DNA from: Enterocloster aldenensis
GTDB taxonomy: Bacteria > Bacillota > Clostridia > Lachnospirales > Lachnospiraceae
Direction of reading: 5' to 3'
Length of the DNA: 64,000 nucleotides
Assembly (NCBI RefSeq): GCF_003434055.1
Contig: NZ_QVEX01000020.1
Coordinates: forward strand, 1 to 64,000
The notes under the pieces were generated by a model. That model ran no database searches and had not been told where the DNA came from. It worked only from the letters and a program-made list of their open reading frames with translations. This document shows positions 8,988 to 16,532 of this stretch, one piece after another. Every line of letters starts with the position of its first letter. Positions within the stretch are counted from its first letter, which is position 1. Position numbers and translations under genes: made by a program.

Positions 8988-9191
8988 TCATTGTTTTACC
9001 GTACTAAGACAAAACGGATGGCCTTCCGGGTCAAACATCGTGGCCGACGTTTCGTAATACTGCACTTCTGACTTGGTGGCGCCGCATTTTAAAGCATGGG
9101 CAACTGCTTCGTCTAAATTTTCAACCAGAAAATCAATATGGGCCATCTGCTGTTGCCCACCTGCTTCCCAGGGCCAAACCTCCTGATTTTT
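8988..9191 (-). pseudogene. C-terminal remnant of a VOC-family (glyoxalase-like) protein
   Basis: On the minus strand an open frame ending with TGA at 8988-8990 translates to MAHIDFLVENLDEAVAHA, later SATMFDPEGHPFCLST, a clear vicinal-oxygen-chelate C-terminal half. Reading upstream the frame meets a TAG at 9192-9194 and no start codon or N-terminal half of the fold is seen. The fragment is therefore a decayed gene. It occupies most of the otherwise gene-free 8928-9270. Confidence 0.75.
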
Positions 9192-9270
9192 CTATTTCCG
9201 CCTTCCCTGAACAGGGTGTGTCTGATTCCATATATCTAAATTTTAATGCTGAATCTTGAAAGTCATTTCA

Positions 9271-9843
9271 TCACTTCTTATTCTTCAGCCGCAGCTCAAT
9301 CCCCCGTTCCCCAGCCATCTCCTCAAACATCCGTACAGCCCGCGCCGCCCGCTCCTTCACATTCCCCTCTTGTGCAACAATCTGTTCCCGTATCCGTGCA
9401 ACCGTGGCCTTCACGTCTTCAAGCTCCAAAAGGTTGACTGCCAGACAATAAAAATTCTTGCGCCTTCCGTCATTGCAATATTCCAGCAGCCACCGCAGCA
9501 GGCCGATCTTCTCATCCAACGCAGCCTGATATGCTTTTATCCCGCCCGTTTTTACCGTTTCAAAATCCCTTGTCACATTCCTGTATGTAATAAAGGAATC
9601 CTCCGGGTGCTCATCCATATACCGCCTGCAGGGAAATTCCCCGCACAGCACACAATATTCCACCCCGCCGTGGCGCTGGCCGCAGTTAATAATGGCGCAG
9701 GATGGGTGCTTATGGTAAAATCCCGGCCCGCCGCATCCCGGGCACCTGGAGGTACCCTGCGTGTGGTACCGCGGGCAAAGGCCGCAGTTCAGACCGCAGG
9801 CCGCGTATTCCGGGTAAGCCCTGTAATGTTCCTTCATAGCCAT
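9271..9843 (-). CDS. DUF3795 domain-containing protein
   Basis: A 190-residue Cys-rich protein matching the DUF3795 pattern: CGLNCGLCPRY near residue 16, CPGCGG and then CVLCGEFPC, probably a metal or iron-sulfur site. The C-terminal half is helical and charged with no recognised catalytic motif. Function unknown. It is on the same strand as the phosphoesterase gene just upstream and separated from it by about 25 bases, so the two are likely co-transcribed. Confidence 0.8.
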   Translation of the reverse strand: MAMKEHYRAYPEYAACGLNCGLCPRYHTQGTSRCPGCGGPGFYHKHPSCAIINCGQRHGGVEYCVLCGEFPCRRYMDEHPEDSFITYRNVTRDFETVKTGGIKAYQAALDEKIGLLRWLLEYCNDGRRKNFYCLAVNLLELEDVKATVARIREQIVAQEGNVKERAARAVRMFEEMAGERGIELRLKNKK

Positions 9844-9868
9844 CCCCCTCTTCTTTCCGTCCTCTTCT

Positions 9869-10582
9869 TTATTCCATGATTTTCTCCGGCCTGAATTTCA
9901 GGTAATCCGCTGAAACCAGCCTGTAATCGACGCCATTCACCTCTCCCAGGAAACTGTCCTGATACCGGGCCTCCCCGTGGCAGTGGGAATAAACCACCAG
10001 CTCCGCCCCGTATTCCTCTGCCATACGCGTAAAGCAGCTTTCCATCTCCCCTATGCTGGTGGGCGGATAATGCAGGAACATGATGAAATGTTCATATCCG
10101 TCCGCTGCAGCCGACTCAAAGGAAATACGCAGCCGCTCCTGTTCACGTTTCACGATTTTCTGAAAGTGTTCCGGGGTATCCTTTCCTTCATAGCAATATC
10201 CCTTGGTCCCAACAAGGGCATGGACATTCTTTGAAGGATCCCCGTAGGTAAAATAGTTGTTCTGCAGGAATAACAGCTTTCCTTTATACAGCTCATTTAA
10301 CAGACGGGTCTTTTTAGCGTCCCAGAACATGTCATGGTTTCCGCGCAGAAGAATCTTCCTGCCCGGAAGGGAGGCAATGAATCCCAGGTCCGCCCGGCTC
10401 TCATTCAGGTTCCGCCCCCAGGAGTGGTCGCCCGTGATTACAACCGTGTCCTCCTGGCGGATCTGCCTGATCCAGTTCTTTTCAATCTTTTCCACATGGT
10501 TCTTCCACTCTTTCCCAAAGACATCCATGGGTTTATCCGTGGATAAAGACAGGTGAAGGTCCCCTATTGCATATAATCCCAT
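9869..10582 (-). CDS. Calcineurin-like metallophosphoesterase
   Basis: A 237-residue cytosolic phosphoesterase. It has the ordered metal-binding motifs of the family: GDLHLS at residue 7, TGDHSWG (in place of GDxxD/G), LLRGNHD near residue 80, FLHYPP around 168, and YSHCHG near 198. The substrate cannot be assigned. Length is complete. It lies directly upstream of the DUF3795 gene on the same strand. Confidence 0.88.
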   Translation of the reverse strand: MGLYAIGDLHLSLSTDKPMDVFGKEWKNHVEKIEKNWIRQIRQEDTVVITGDHSWGRNLNESRADLGFIASLPGRKILLRGNHDMFWDAKKTRLLNELYKGKLLFLQNNYFTYGDPSKNVHALVGTKGYCYEGKDTPEHFQKIVKREQERLRISFESAAADGYEHFIMFLHYPPTSIGEMESCFTRMAEEYGAELVVYSHCHGEARYQDSFLGEVNGVDYRLVSADYLKFRPEKIME

Positions 10583-10773
10583 ATATCACTCCATATTTCT
10601 GTCAAAAATTCAGGCATTACATAATTTACAAATAATACCGATCCGCACTATTATATCCCTGCAAATCAAAGCATGCATTTTTTCCCTTATCTGCTATAAT
10701 ATAATAAGATCGTACCTGTCCCAGGGCGTGTTTGACCAATCATCCCCGCCCTCTGCCCAAAGGAGGTGAGACC

Positions 10774-11007
10774 ATGAAATGTCCATACTGTAATCAGGAC
10801 ATGCAAAAGGGATATATAACTTCAGATGCGCGCTTCCTTGCCTGGCGGGAAGAAAAGCATGAATCGGCAAATGTCAAAAAGGGTGACGGCATCCAGCTGG
10901 CCAAAAAAGTCTTTGGCGGCGCAGCCACGGTATCAGACGCATACTGCTGTAAGGCATGCCGGAAAATTGTCATAGACTATGCCAAAACAGAGACTTATGC
11001 CGTGTAG
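10774..11007 (+). CDS. Small zinc-ribbon protein
   Basis: A 77-residue protein with two Cys pairs, CPYCNQDM at residue 3 and CCKACRK near residue 59, forming a probable treble-clef/zinc ribbon; between them is a basic segment. It resembles the small PF20097-like proteins of Clostridia whose function is unknown. The ATG at 10774 is preferred because AAAGGAGGTGAG precedes it; the longer frame from 10732 lacks a site. It stands alone, converging on the epimerase gene. Confidence 0.78.
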   Translation: MKCPYCNQDMQKGYITSDARFLAWREEKHESANVKKGDGIQLAKKVFGGAATVSDAYCCKACRKIVIDYAKTETYAV

Positions 11008-11058
11008 ACCTTCTGGTCCCCGCAGCAAAGCCTTTTCCTGCCGAATTGCCGCCATTCC

Positions 11059-12096
11059 CTATGCCCGGGCGTCCCTCTGTTCCATCTCTTCAAAGGCCCG
11101 GTCGGCTGCCTGCTGCGCCTTTATGATCCGGTCGCACCACCGGTCAAACCCAGGATCCTCTACCTGTGTCTCAGGATGTTCCACCATATATCTGGCAGCC
11201 TCCCGGATTCCCTGGGCCATGGAGACCGTGCACACAAAATCAGGAACCGCCCTCTTTATCTTGGAGTTGTCAAATACCACGCTGCAGGATTTGTCTCCCT
11301 GCAATTCTCCTTCCAGATCATACTGCCCCCCATGCCTTGCCAGGAAATCCGTGGTCACATGGACGGCCTTCAAAGGCATTCCAAGGGCGTCTGCTATGGT
11401 TTCGTAAATCTGGTTCCATGTCATGCTTTCATCGGTAGTGATATGGAAGGAATGTCCAATGGCATGTGGATTGCCCATCAGTCCCACATAACCTTTGGCA
11501 AAGTCCGACGCGTGGGTCACGGTCCACAGGGAAGTGCCGTCCCCGGGGATAATGACCGGTTTTCCATCCAGGATACGCTTTAAGACCTGCCAGTTCCCCC
11601 TGGCGCCATGAGGCGTCACAGGCGGCTTTTTCCCGCAGTGGGTATGGCTTGGCCTAACAATGGTAACCGGGAAACCGGCCCCGCGGTATGCATCCAGAAG
11701 TGCATTCTCAGCCTCTATCTTCTGCCGTGAATATTCCCAGTATGGATTGGCCAGGGGCGTGCTTTCCGTAATCCTGTAATCTGACACCGGCTTCTGGTAA
11801 GCAGACGCGCTGCTGATATAGATATACTGCCTTGTGACGCCGGTAAAAAGACGGATATCCCGCAGGGCATCCTCCGCCGTATAGCCGACAAACTGGGCCA
11901 CCACGTCATATGACCTTCCCTCAATGGCCTTTCCCACCGCCTCCTCGTCATGTATATCCGCAACAATGGTATCCATGCCCTCCGGTACCGGCCTGCTGCC
12001 TCTGTTCAGCAGCGTAATGTCCCATCCACGTTTCAAGGCCAGTTCTGTCACGGATGTGCTGATCGTACCGGTCCCGCCAATGAATAATGCCCTCAT
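11059..12096 (-). CDS. NAD-dependent epimerase/dehydratase family protein
   Basis: A 345-residue short-chain dehydrogenase of the extended (atypical) type. The N-terminus MRALFIGGTGTIS is a Rossmann nucleotide-binding loop; IYISSASAYQK near residue 105 provides the catalytic Ser/Tyr region and YSRQKIEAE the lysine region. The start at 12096 has GGAGGA seven bases upstream; the frame continuing to 12273 is non-homologous. A promoter-like pair TTGTTG/TACAAT with a 17-bp spacer lies about 60 bases upstream on the minus strand. The substrate is probably a nucleotide sugar or related compound, but no neighbour supports a choice. Confidence 0.85.
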   Translation of the reverse strand: MRALFIGGTGTISTSVTELALKRGWDITLLNRGSRPVPEGMDTIVADIHDEEAVGKAIEGRSYDVVAQFVGYTAEDALRDIRLFTGVTRQYIYISSASAYQKPVSDYRITESTPLANPYWEYSRQKIEAENALLDAYRGAGFPVTIVRPSHTHCGKKPPVTPHGARGNWQVLKRILDGKPVIIPGDGTSLWTVTHASDFAKGYVGLMGNPHAIGHSFHITTDESMTWNQIYETIADALGMPLKAVHVTTDFLARHGGQYDLEGELQGDKSCSVVFDNSKIKRAVPDFVCTVSMAQGIREAARYMVEHPETQVEDPGFDRWCDRIIKAQQAADRAFEEMEQRDARA

Positions 12097-12297
12097 GCCA
12101 TATTCCTCCGTTTTCCTTATTGATTGAAGATGTCTGTCTTCCACTGGTTTGATTGTACCATACCTTAGGTCATCCAACAACCATACCCTGATCAGGATAC
12201 CCTGGTCTTCTGCCTGGCAGCCGACCCATGACGGACATGCCGCTGCCCCGGCTGCTGACAGACGGAAAGCCATTTACAAATCCCATGCAGACAGACC

Positions 12298-13170
12298 CTA
12301 ATATGACATTATCTCATACCCGTCTTCCGTGACCAGAACCTGGATTTCCCACTGGGCAGAAGGTTTCCCGTCAGCCGTGTATACGGTCCAGCCATCCTCC
12401 TCATCCGTGAAGATCTCATCTGAGCCCATGTTAACCATGGGTTCAATGGTAAATATCATGCCCGGTACCATAAGCATTTCCGTGCCCCGCCTTGATACAT
12501 AACTGACCCATGGGTCCTCATGAAATTCCAGCCCCACCCCGTGTCCGCCGATTTCCTTCACAACCGTATACCCGTTCTGCCTCGCAAAGTCATGGATGGC
12601 CTGGCCCATATCCCCCAGGAACCCCCATGGCTTTACCTGCCGCAGGCCAATGTCAAGGCTCTGTTTCGTCACCTCCACAAGGCGCTTCTTTTCCTCTGAA
12701 ACCTGGCCGATGCAGAACATCCTGGATGAATCTGAGAAATACCCGTTGTAGATGGTAGACACATCCACATTGATGATATCGCCCTCCTTGAGGATTACAT
12801 CCGGTGAGGGGATGCCGTGGCATACCTGGTCATTGACAGAGGTGCACACGCTTTTTGGAAAGCCCTCGTAATTCAGGGGAGCCGGTATCCCATGGAGCCG
12901 CGTTGTCTGCTCATAGACCCACCGGTCAATCTCCTCCGTGCTGACTCCTTCCTTTATCTTCCCGCTGATGTAATCCAGGACAGCGATGTTCACCTTGCAG
13001 CTCTCCCTGATGCCTTCAATCTGTTCCGCGTTCTTGATGATGCGGCGGGGCGGTATCACTGCTCCCCTGCGGGCATATTCCTCCAGCCTGCTGTCAAAAT
13101 CGCTGTGGCACTTCTTGTATTTCCTGCCGCTTTGGCACCAGCATAAATCATTTCTCCCTAATTTAAGCAT
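12298..13170 (-). CDS. map: Type I methionine aminopeptidase with N-terminal SEC-C motif
   Basis: Removes the N-terminal methionine of nascent proteins. The 290-residue product begins with a SEC-C zinc motif (LCWCQSGRKYKKCH, residues 9-22), known from the MetAP-Ic type of Clostridia, followed by the pita-bread domain with metal ligands in NVDVSTIYNGYFSD, GGHGVGLEFHE, FTIEPM and WEIQVLV. The start at 13170 is where the SEC-C domain begins; the longer frame is not conserved in character. Probably a second copy next to the ribosomal-operon map found elsewhere in such genomes (inference). Confidence 0.92.
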   Translation of the reverse strand: MLKLGRNDLCWCQSGRKYKKCHSDFDSRLEEYARRGAVIPPRRIIKNAEQIEGIRESCKVNIAVLDYISGKIKEGVSTEEIDRWVYEQTTRLHGIPAPLNYEGFPKSVCTSVNDQVCHGIPSPDVILKEGDIINVDVSTIYNGYFSDSSRMFCIGQVSEEKKRLVEVTKQSLDIGLRQVKPWGFLGDMGQAIHDFARQNGYTVVKEIGGHGVGLEFHEDPWVSYVSRRGTEMLMVPGMIFTIEPMVNMGSDEIFTDEEDGWTVYTADGKPSAQWEIQVLVTEDGYEIMSY

Positions 13171-13426
13171 AAACAATGACGCTTCCTTTCTTACTTTCCT
13201 TTTACATTTACCACTGGTACTATATGCCCGACCCATGTCTAAAATCCCGGAACCGCTTTCCGTCCCGGATAAAAAAACGTCGGAAGGCAGGCAGGTAATC
13301 CCCTGCCTCCTCCCGGGTAAAGTCATATGGTCAGTTATCACTGTCAACGATCAACATCAGCAATTATAACATGTTTTAACCGGGTGTCAAGAAGGGCGCT
13401 TATCTGCCGGACCCTGATCCATGTGG

Positions 13427-14107
13427 TCATCCGTCAACTGCCAGGCGCACCAGGACAACATAATCATACTTCCGGAACACTGAGTCATCCTCCGCCATTT
13501 CCTCACAGTCCACGGATTCCATGCTGTTCCTGTCAAACTGGAAGCATCTGGCCGCCAGGACATACCCGGCGGCAGGCGCATTGCCCACATCATCCGCATG
13601 CTTATCTGCTTTCTTTTTCCTCCCCGCATCTGCAGTCTCACCATAAATGCCTGTCATCGCCATACCGCCCTTCTTTCCATCTGGAAATACGGTCCGCAGG
13701 GCGCCGCTTGCTGTTTTTGTCCCATCGCTTTCCAATATCATCTTCCATGTGGTGCCGGACCATGTCCCGTCTTCCCTTTTATCAATATCGGATAAGAGGT
13801 AACATGTCATGTTTGCCTCCCCATCCCCCTGCATCAGGATGTCCGAGCCAACCAGGCTGCCATCCACCCATTCCTCCAGATACAGGCTCCTGCTGCCTGC
13901 ATCCTGAGGGAATGCAAGTTCCATGACAGCTATCATATCACCGGAGAAACCGGCAATCGTCTTCTCCCTCTCTGTCAGTTCAATATGGGTCACCATGGGC
14001 CGGTCCTCCCCCTGGCTTCCAGCCCCCCTTAAACAGCCAGCGAATCCGGCCGACGCCATCAGTACGGCCCCACAGAAAACAGCCGTCCTGATATGTCTGA
14101 TTGTCAT
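13427..14107 (-). CDS. Hypothetical lipoprotein
   Basis: A 226-residue protein I do not recognise. The first 25 residues form a signal peptide with lipobox GFAGC, so it should be anchored to the outer face of the membrane. The mature part is mixed alpha/beta with many Asp/Gly residues, a Lys-rich patch (GRKKKADKH) near residue 167, and ends in a conserved-looking VVLVRLAVDG strand. GGAGG lies before the ATG. It is single and followed 257 bases later by map. Confidence 0.7.
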   Translation of the reverse strand: MTIRHIRTAVFCGAVLMASAGFAGCLRGAGSQGEDRPMVTHIELTEREKTIAGFSGDMIAVMELAFPQDAGSRSLYLEEWVDGSLVGSDILMQGDGEANMTCYLLSDIDKREDGTWSGTTWKMILESDGTKTASGALRTVFPDGKKGGMAMTGIYGETADAGRKKKADKHADDVGNAPAAGYVLAARCFQFDRNSMESVDCEEMAEDDSVFRKYDYVVLVRLAVDG

Positions 14108-14221
14108 CTGATTCCCTCCTCCAGTTCCATGATTTAAGGTTTATCCCTATTACAATCATACAGGATACGGCGGCTTAAAACCATATCGGATTTCTTAATC
14201 TTCCTTACGTTCCAAAGCAAG

Positions 14222-14387
14222 CTAGTACTCCATCCGGCCGGTAACTACAGTGACAGCACTGCCTATTTTGCCATCTGCCGCGTTGTCGTCAGTCAGCGGA
14301 GGAACCACTCCGCTTCCCTCCTCCGCCTTGCAGACTGACAAAATATACAGCACTGTCACTGTAGTTACCGGCCGGATGGAGCACTAG
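14222..14387. repeat. Complete 166-bp palindromic element (MITE/REP-like)
   Basis: The element begins and ends with CTAG. Outer arms of about 40 bases (14222-14261 and 14348-14387) are inverted with roughly three mismatches, and an inner inverted pair (GTCAGTCAGCGGAGG against CTCCGCC..CAGACTGAC) extends the fold, so the transcript would form one long hairpin. The left 60 bases recur in inverted orientation at 1-60. It has no coding capacity, consistent with a miniature element mobilised in trans (inference). Confidence 0.85.
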
Positions 14388-14492
14388 GGTGTGTTGGAAA
14401 AATTTCCAATGATAAATGTATAAAATTACCATTTCAAGAGAAACATAAAATTAGAAGTTTCTAATATTCATGTTTCAGAAAGGAAGGACCCA

Positions 14493-14723
14493 ATGGGACG
14501 CAGTTATCATTTATCAAAAAAGATTGCAGAAAACCAGGCGGCTGAAATCCTTCGGGAAATCAATGGGTTTTCTGACATCAAACAGGCAGCTTTCAGTTCA
14601 GGGATGGATTATCTGGAGATTGAGGCAAAGGACCAGGATTATTCCGAGGTCATGAGCAGGGCCGTTAATATCTTCAGCAAAAAAGCAAACGGATGTGAGC
14701 TGTCATTTGCACGTTTTGTATAA
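14493..14723 (+). CDS. Small protein with HMA-like fold but no CxxC
   Basis: A 76-residue protein with the size and alternating strand/helix pattern of a heavy-metal-associated domain: two helices around ENQAAEILREI and YSEVMSRAVNIF, with strands between. The usual CxxC metal loop is absent (the place reads IAENQA). It resembles metal-site-less N-terminal modules of clostridial P1B ATPases. AAGGAAGG precedes the ATG. It sits directly after the palindromic element and ends at a shared hairpin with ahpC. Family assignment is inference from pattern. Confidence 0.6.
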   Translation: MGRSYHLSKKIAENQAAEILREINGFSDIKQAAFSSGMDYLEIEAKDQDYSEVMSRAVNIFSKKANGCELSFARFV

Positions 14724-14746
14724 TGAAAGCAGGCCCCTGGCCTGAC

Positions 14747-14791
14747 AGCGAAGAGGGACCGGGCCTCCCAGGCTCCCAGCCCCTCTTCGCT
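14747..14791. terminator. Hairpin between convergent genes
   Basis: Inverted arms AGCGAAGAGGG (14747-14757) and CCCTCTTCGCT (14781-14791) lie between the convergent HMA-like and peroxiredoxin genes. There is no clear T run on either side, so a bidirectional terminator is likely but not certain. Confidence 0.55.
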
Positions 14792-14812
14792 TGCAGACAA
14801 CATCCCTTCCGA

Positions 14813-15376
14813 TTAAATCAACCCCACCAGGTCCAGGCTTGGTTTCAGGGTATCTGCCCCCGGCTTCCACTTGGCCGGGCAGACCTGGTCTCCGTGTTCT
14901 GCCACGAACTGGGATGCCTGGACACGGCGCAGCAGTTCGTCCGCATTCCTTCCCACATTACCTGCAATTACTTCATAGGCCACAATCCTGCCTTCCGGGT
15001 TCACGATAAAGCTTCCTCTCTCAGCCATGCCGTCCGCTTCAATCATCACCTCAAAATCCCTGGCAAGCCTGCCTGTGGGGTCTGCCAGCATGGGATACTG
15101 TATCTTCTGGATGGTCTTGGACGCGTCATGCCATGCTTTGTGGACAAAATGACTGTCACAGGAAACGCTGTAAATCTCGCAGCCCATGTCTTTAAACTCC
15201 TCATACTTATCAGCCAGGTCCTCCAGTTCCGTTGGGCACACAAAGGTGAAATCAGCCGGATAGAAAAAGAACACGGACCACTTTCCTAATATGTCCGGCT
15301 TCTTTACTTCCTTAAATTCATTGCCTGCAAATGCCTGTACTGTAAAATCGCTTATTTCCTTTCCAATTAGTGACAT
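14813..15376 (-). CDS. ahpC: AhpC-type 2-Cys peroxiredoxin
   Basis: Reduces hydrogen peroxide and organic hydroperoxides in the cytosol. The 187-residue product has the typical 2-Cys layout: peroxidatic Cys47 in FTFVCPTE, the GSFIVNPEG segment, and the resolving Cys near residue 166 in VCPAKW. Length matches AhpC. No ahpF is adjacent, so the reductant comes from elsewhere. ACAAAGGAGG precedes the ATG. A promoter and a PerR-like 27-bp palindrome stand just upstream, implying peroxide-responsive control. Confidence 0.93.
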   Translation of the reverse strand: MSLIGKEISDFTVQAFAGNEFKEVKKPDILGKWSVFFFYPADFTFVCPTELEDLADKYEEFKDMGCEIYSVSCDSHFVHKAWHDASKTIQKIQYPMLADPTGRLARDFEVMIEADGMAERGSFIVNPEGRIVAYEVIAGNVGRNADELLRRVQASQFVAEHGDQVCPAKWKPGADTLKPSLDLVGLI

Positions 15377-15445
15377 GATTATGTCCTCCTTTGTCTGATA
15401 TGGTTATATTAAAATCCGTTCATTAGTTCCTGCTAACTTATCTTT

Positions 15446-15474
15446 ATCTTACCAGAACTTTCCTGTTCTGTCAA
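15446..15474 (-). promoter_or_regulatory. Promoter of ahpC
   Basis: On the minus strand TTGACA (15474-15469) and TAAGAT (15451-15446) are separated by 17 bases, a near-consensus housekeeping promoter about 70 bases before the ahpC start. The spacer itself contains a perfect inverted repeat AGAAC-N6-GTTCT (15454-15469). Confidence 0.8.
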
Positions 15475-15478
15475 TAAA

Positions 15479-15505
15479 CAATATTAATAATTATTATTAA
15501 TATTG
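15479..15505. promoter_or_regulatory. PerR-like palindrome upstream of ahpC
   Basis: A perfect 13-1-13 inverted repeat: CAATATTAATAAT, a central T, then its mirror. The core AATAAT-T-ATTATT has the 7-1-7 style of Fur/PerR boxes (family consensus TTATAATnATTATAA). It lies four bases upstream of the -35 of ahpC, so binding would affect that promoter. PerR control is inference from sequence and from the known regulation of ahpC. Confidence 0.65.
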
Positions 15506-15521
15506 TTTGATAAGCATAAAA

Positions 15522-15557
15522 TCAGCCATAAGGGAATCCTGTGCCCCTTACGGCTGA
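15522..15557. terminator. Hairpin between ahpC and TrmO-like promoters
   Basis: Arms TCAGCCATAAGGG and CCCTTACGGCTGA form a stem with a short loop; on the minus strand it is followed by TTTTATG. It would stop minus-strand read-through toward ahpC. Together with the two promoters it accounts for the gene-free 15377-15688. Confidence 0.5.
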
Positions 15558-15627
15558 AAAAACCAATCCTCTCATTATGACCGGATTGCATTTATGTGCG
15601 GCCCGTGTCATGATTTAAAAAATGTAC

Positions 15628-15658
15628 TTGACCCTCACATGATGTGAGGGTCTATACT
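15628..15658 (+). promoter_or_regulatory. MerR-type promoter/operator
   Basis: TTGACC (15628-15633) and TATACT (15653-15658) are separated by 19 bases, too long for normal recognition. A perfect 11-1-11 palindrome with arms GACCCTCACAT and ATGTGAGGGTC (15630-15652) fills the spacer. This is the classic arrangement of promoters activated by MerR-family proteins, which untwist the long spacer. No merR gene is in the window. Confidence 0.8.
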
Positions 15659-15688
15659 CCACCTATCAAATCGAAAAGGAGAAAAGAT

Positions 15689-16165
15689 ATGAATGATTAC
15701 ATGGTACATCCCATAGGGAAAGTCCGCACCAGTGAGGAAGGGACATTGATTGAGCTGGAGAAGGAATACATCCCGGCCCTTAAGGGGCTGGAAGGATTCA
15801 GCCATATGAATATCCTCTGGTGGTTCAGCTGCTGTGACAATGAAGCTTCACGCTCCGTCCTGACAGCCGGGCAGCCATATAAGAAAGGACCAGCAGTAAT
15901 GGGGACCTTTGCCACAAGGTCGCCGGAAAGGCCCAATCCCATTGCCCTGACCACTGCCGGGATCATCAGCCTTGATAAGGACAGGGGAATCATCCAGGTC
16001 ACATACATGGATTGCCATGACAACACCCCAATCCTGGACATAAAGCCCTATACCCCCAGCTTTGACAGGGTGGAAAACCCCGGCGTGCCTTCCTGGTGCG
16101 CACACTGGCCCGGCAGCATTGAGGAATCGGCTTTATTTGAGTGGGAAAATGAATTTAACTTTTAG
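15689..16165 (+). CDS. TrmO/TsaA-like SAM-dependent methyltransferase (UPF0066)
   Basis: A 158-residue protein of the TsaA-like family whose E. coli member TrmO methylates t6A37 of tRNA-Thr with S-adenosylmethionine. Family motifs are present: HPIGKVRT at residue 7, GLEGFSHMNILWW near 33, GTFATRSPERPNPIALT near 73, and DIKPYTPSFD near 118. The ATG at 15689 follows AAAAGGAG. The gene is transcribed from the MerR-type promoter just upstream, which is unusual for a tRNA-modification enzyme and suggests a stress-induced paralogue acting on another substrate (inference). Confidence 0.85.
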   Translation: MNDYMVHPIGKVRTSEEGTLIELEKEYIPALKGLEGFSHMNILWWFSCCDNEASRSVLTAGQPYKKGPAVMGTFATRSPERPNPIALTTAGIISLDKDRGIIQVTYMDCHDNTPILDIKPYTPSFDRVENPGVPSWCAHWPGSIEESALFEWENEFNF

Positions 16166-16173
16166 GGAATGTT

Positions 16174-16532
16174 TCAGCCATTAACGTCCCTCCCATGAGG
16201 CTTGCATCCAACGGCTGCAAGTCTCAGCCATTCCTCATCCTCCTGCCCGACTAACTGTGCGTACTTCGTCCACCGCGGTGATTCCACTGCCTTAAGCGCT
16301 GTGAGTACAGCCAGCTTCTGGTACTGCTCCAGCTCACGTGGATATTTCTTCCTGTTCCAGAACAGGTCCGCATAGTGATGCACTTCCTGCACCCGTCGGG
16401 AACCTCTGCCCGGGGCAGCCTGTCCGCAAACTGCCATCTTGCTTCCGGCTCGTCCATAGGAAGGGAATATCTGCACAGTATCCCAAACCACTCCGGATAT
16501 TCCAGCAGGCCGTCAATCCATTCACTCTCCAT
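16174..16532 (-). pseudogene. Frameshifted gene of unknown function
   Basis: Two overlapping minus frames read as parts of one protein. The first, from ATG at 16532, gives ESEWIDGLLEYPEWFGILC and continues to about 16400; the second continues with VQEVHHYADLFWNRKKYP and ends at 16174 after WLRLAAVGCKPHG. Joining them requires one extra base near 16398, so a one-base deletion (or sequencing error) broke the gene. The joined product would be about 119 residues, helical and unrecognised. It overlaps the end of the acidic-protein gene by 11 bases, so the two were an operon. Confidence 0.65.

Noticed and set aside
13762..14107. Idea that the lipoprotein at 13427-14107 belongs with map as an operon
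   Set aside because: 257 bases separate them, and map has its own upstream region; co-transcription is not supported.
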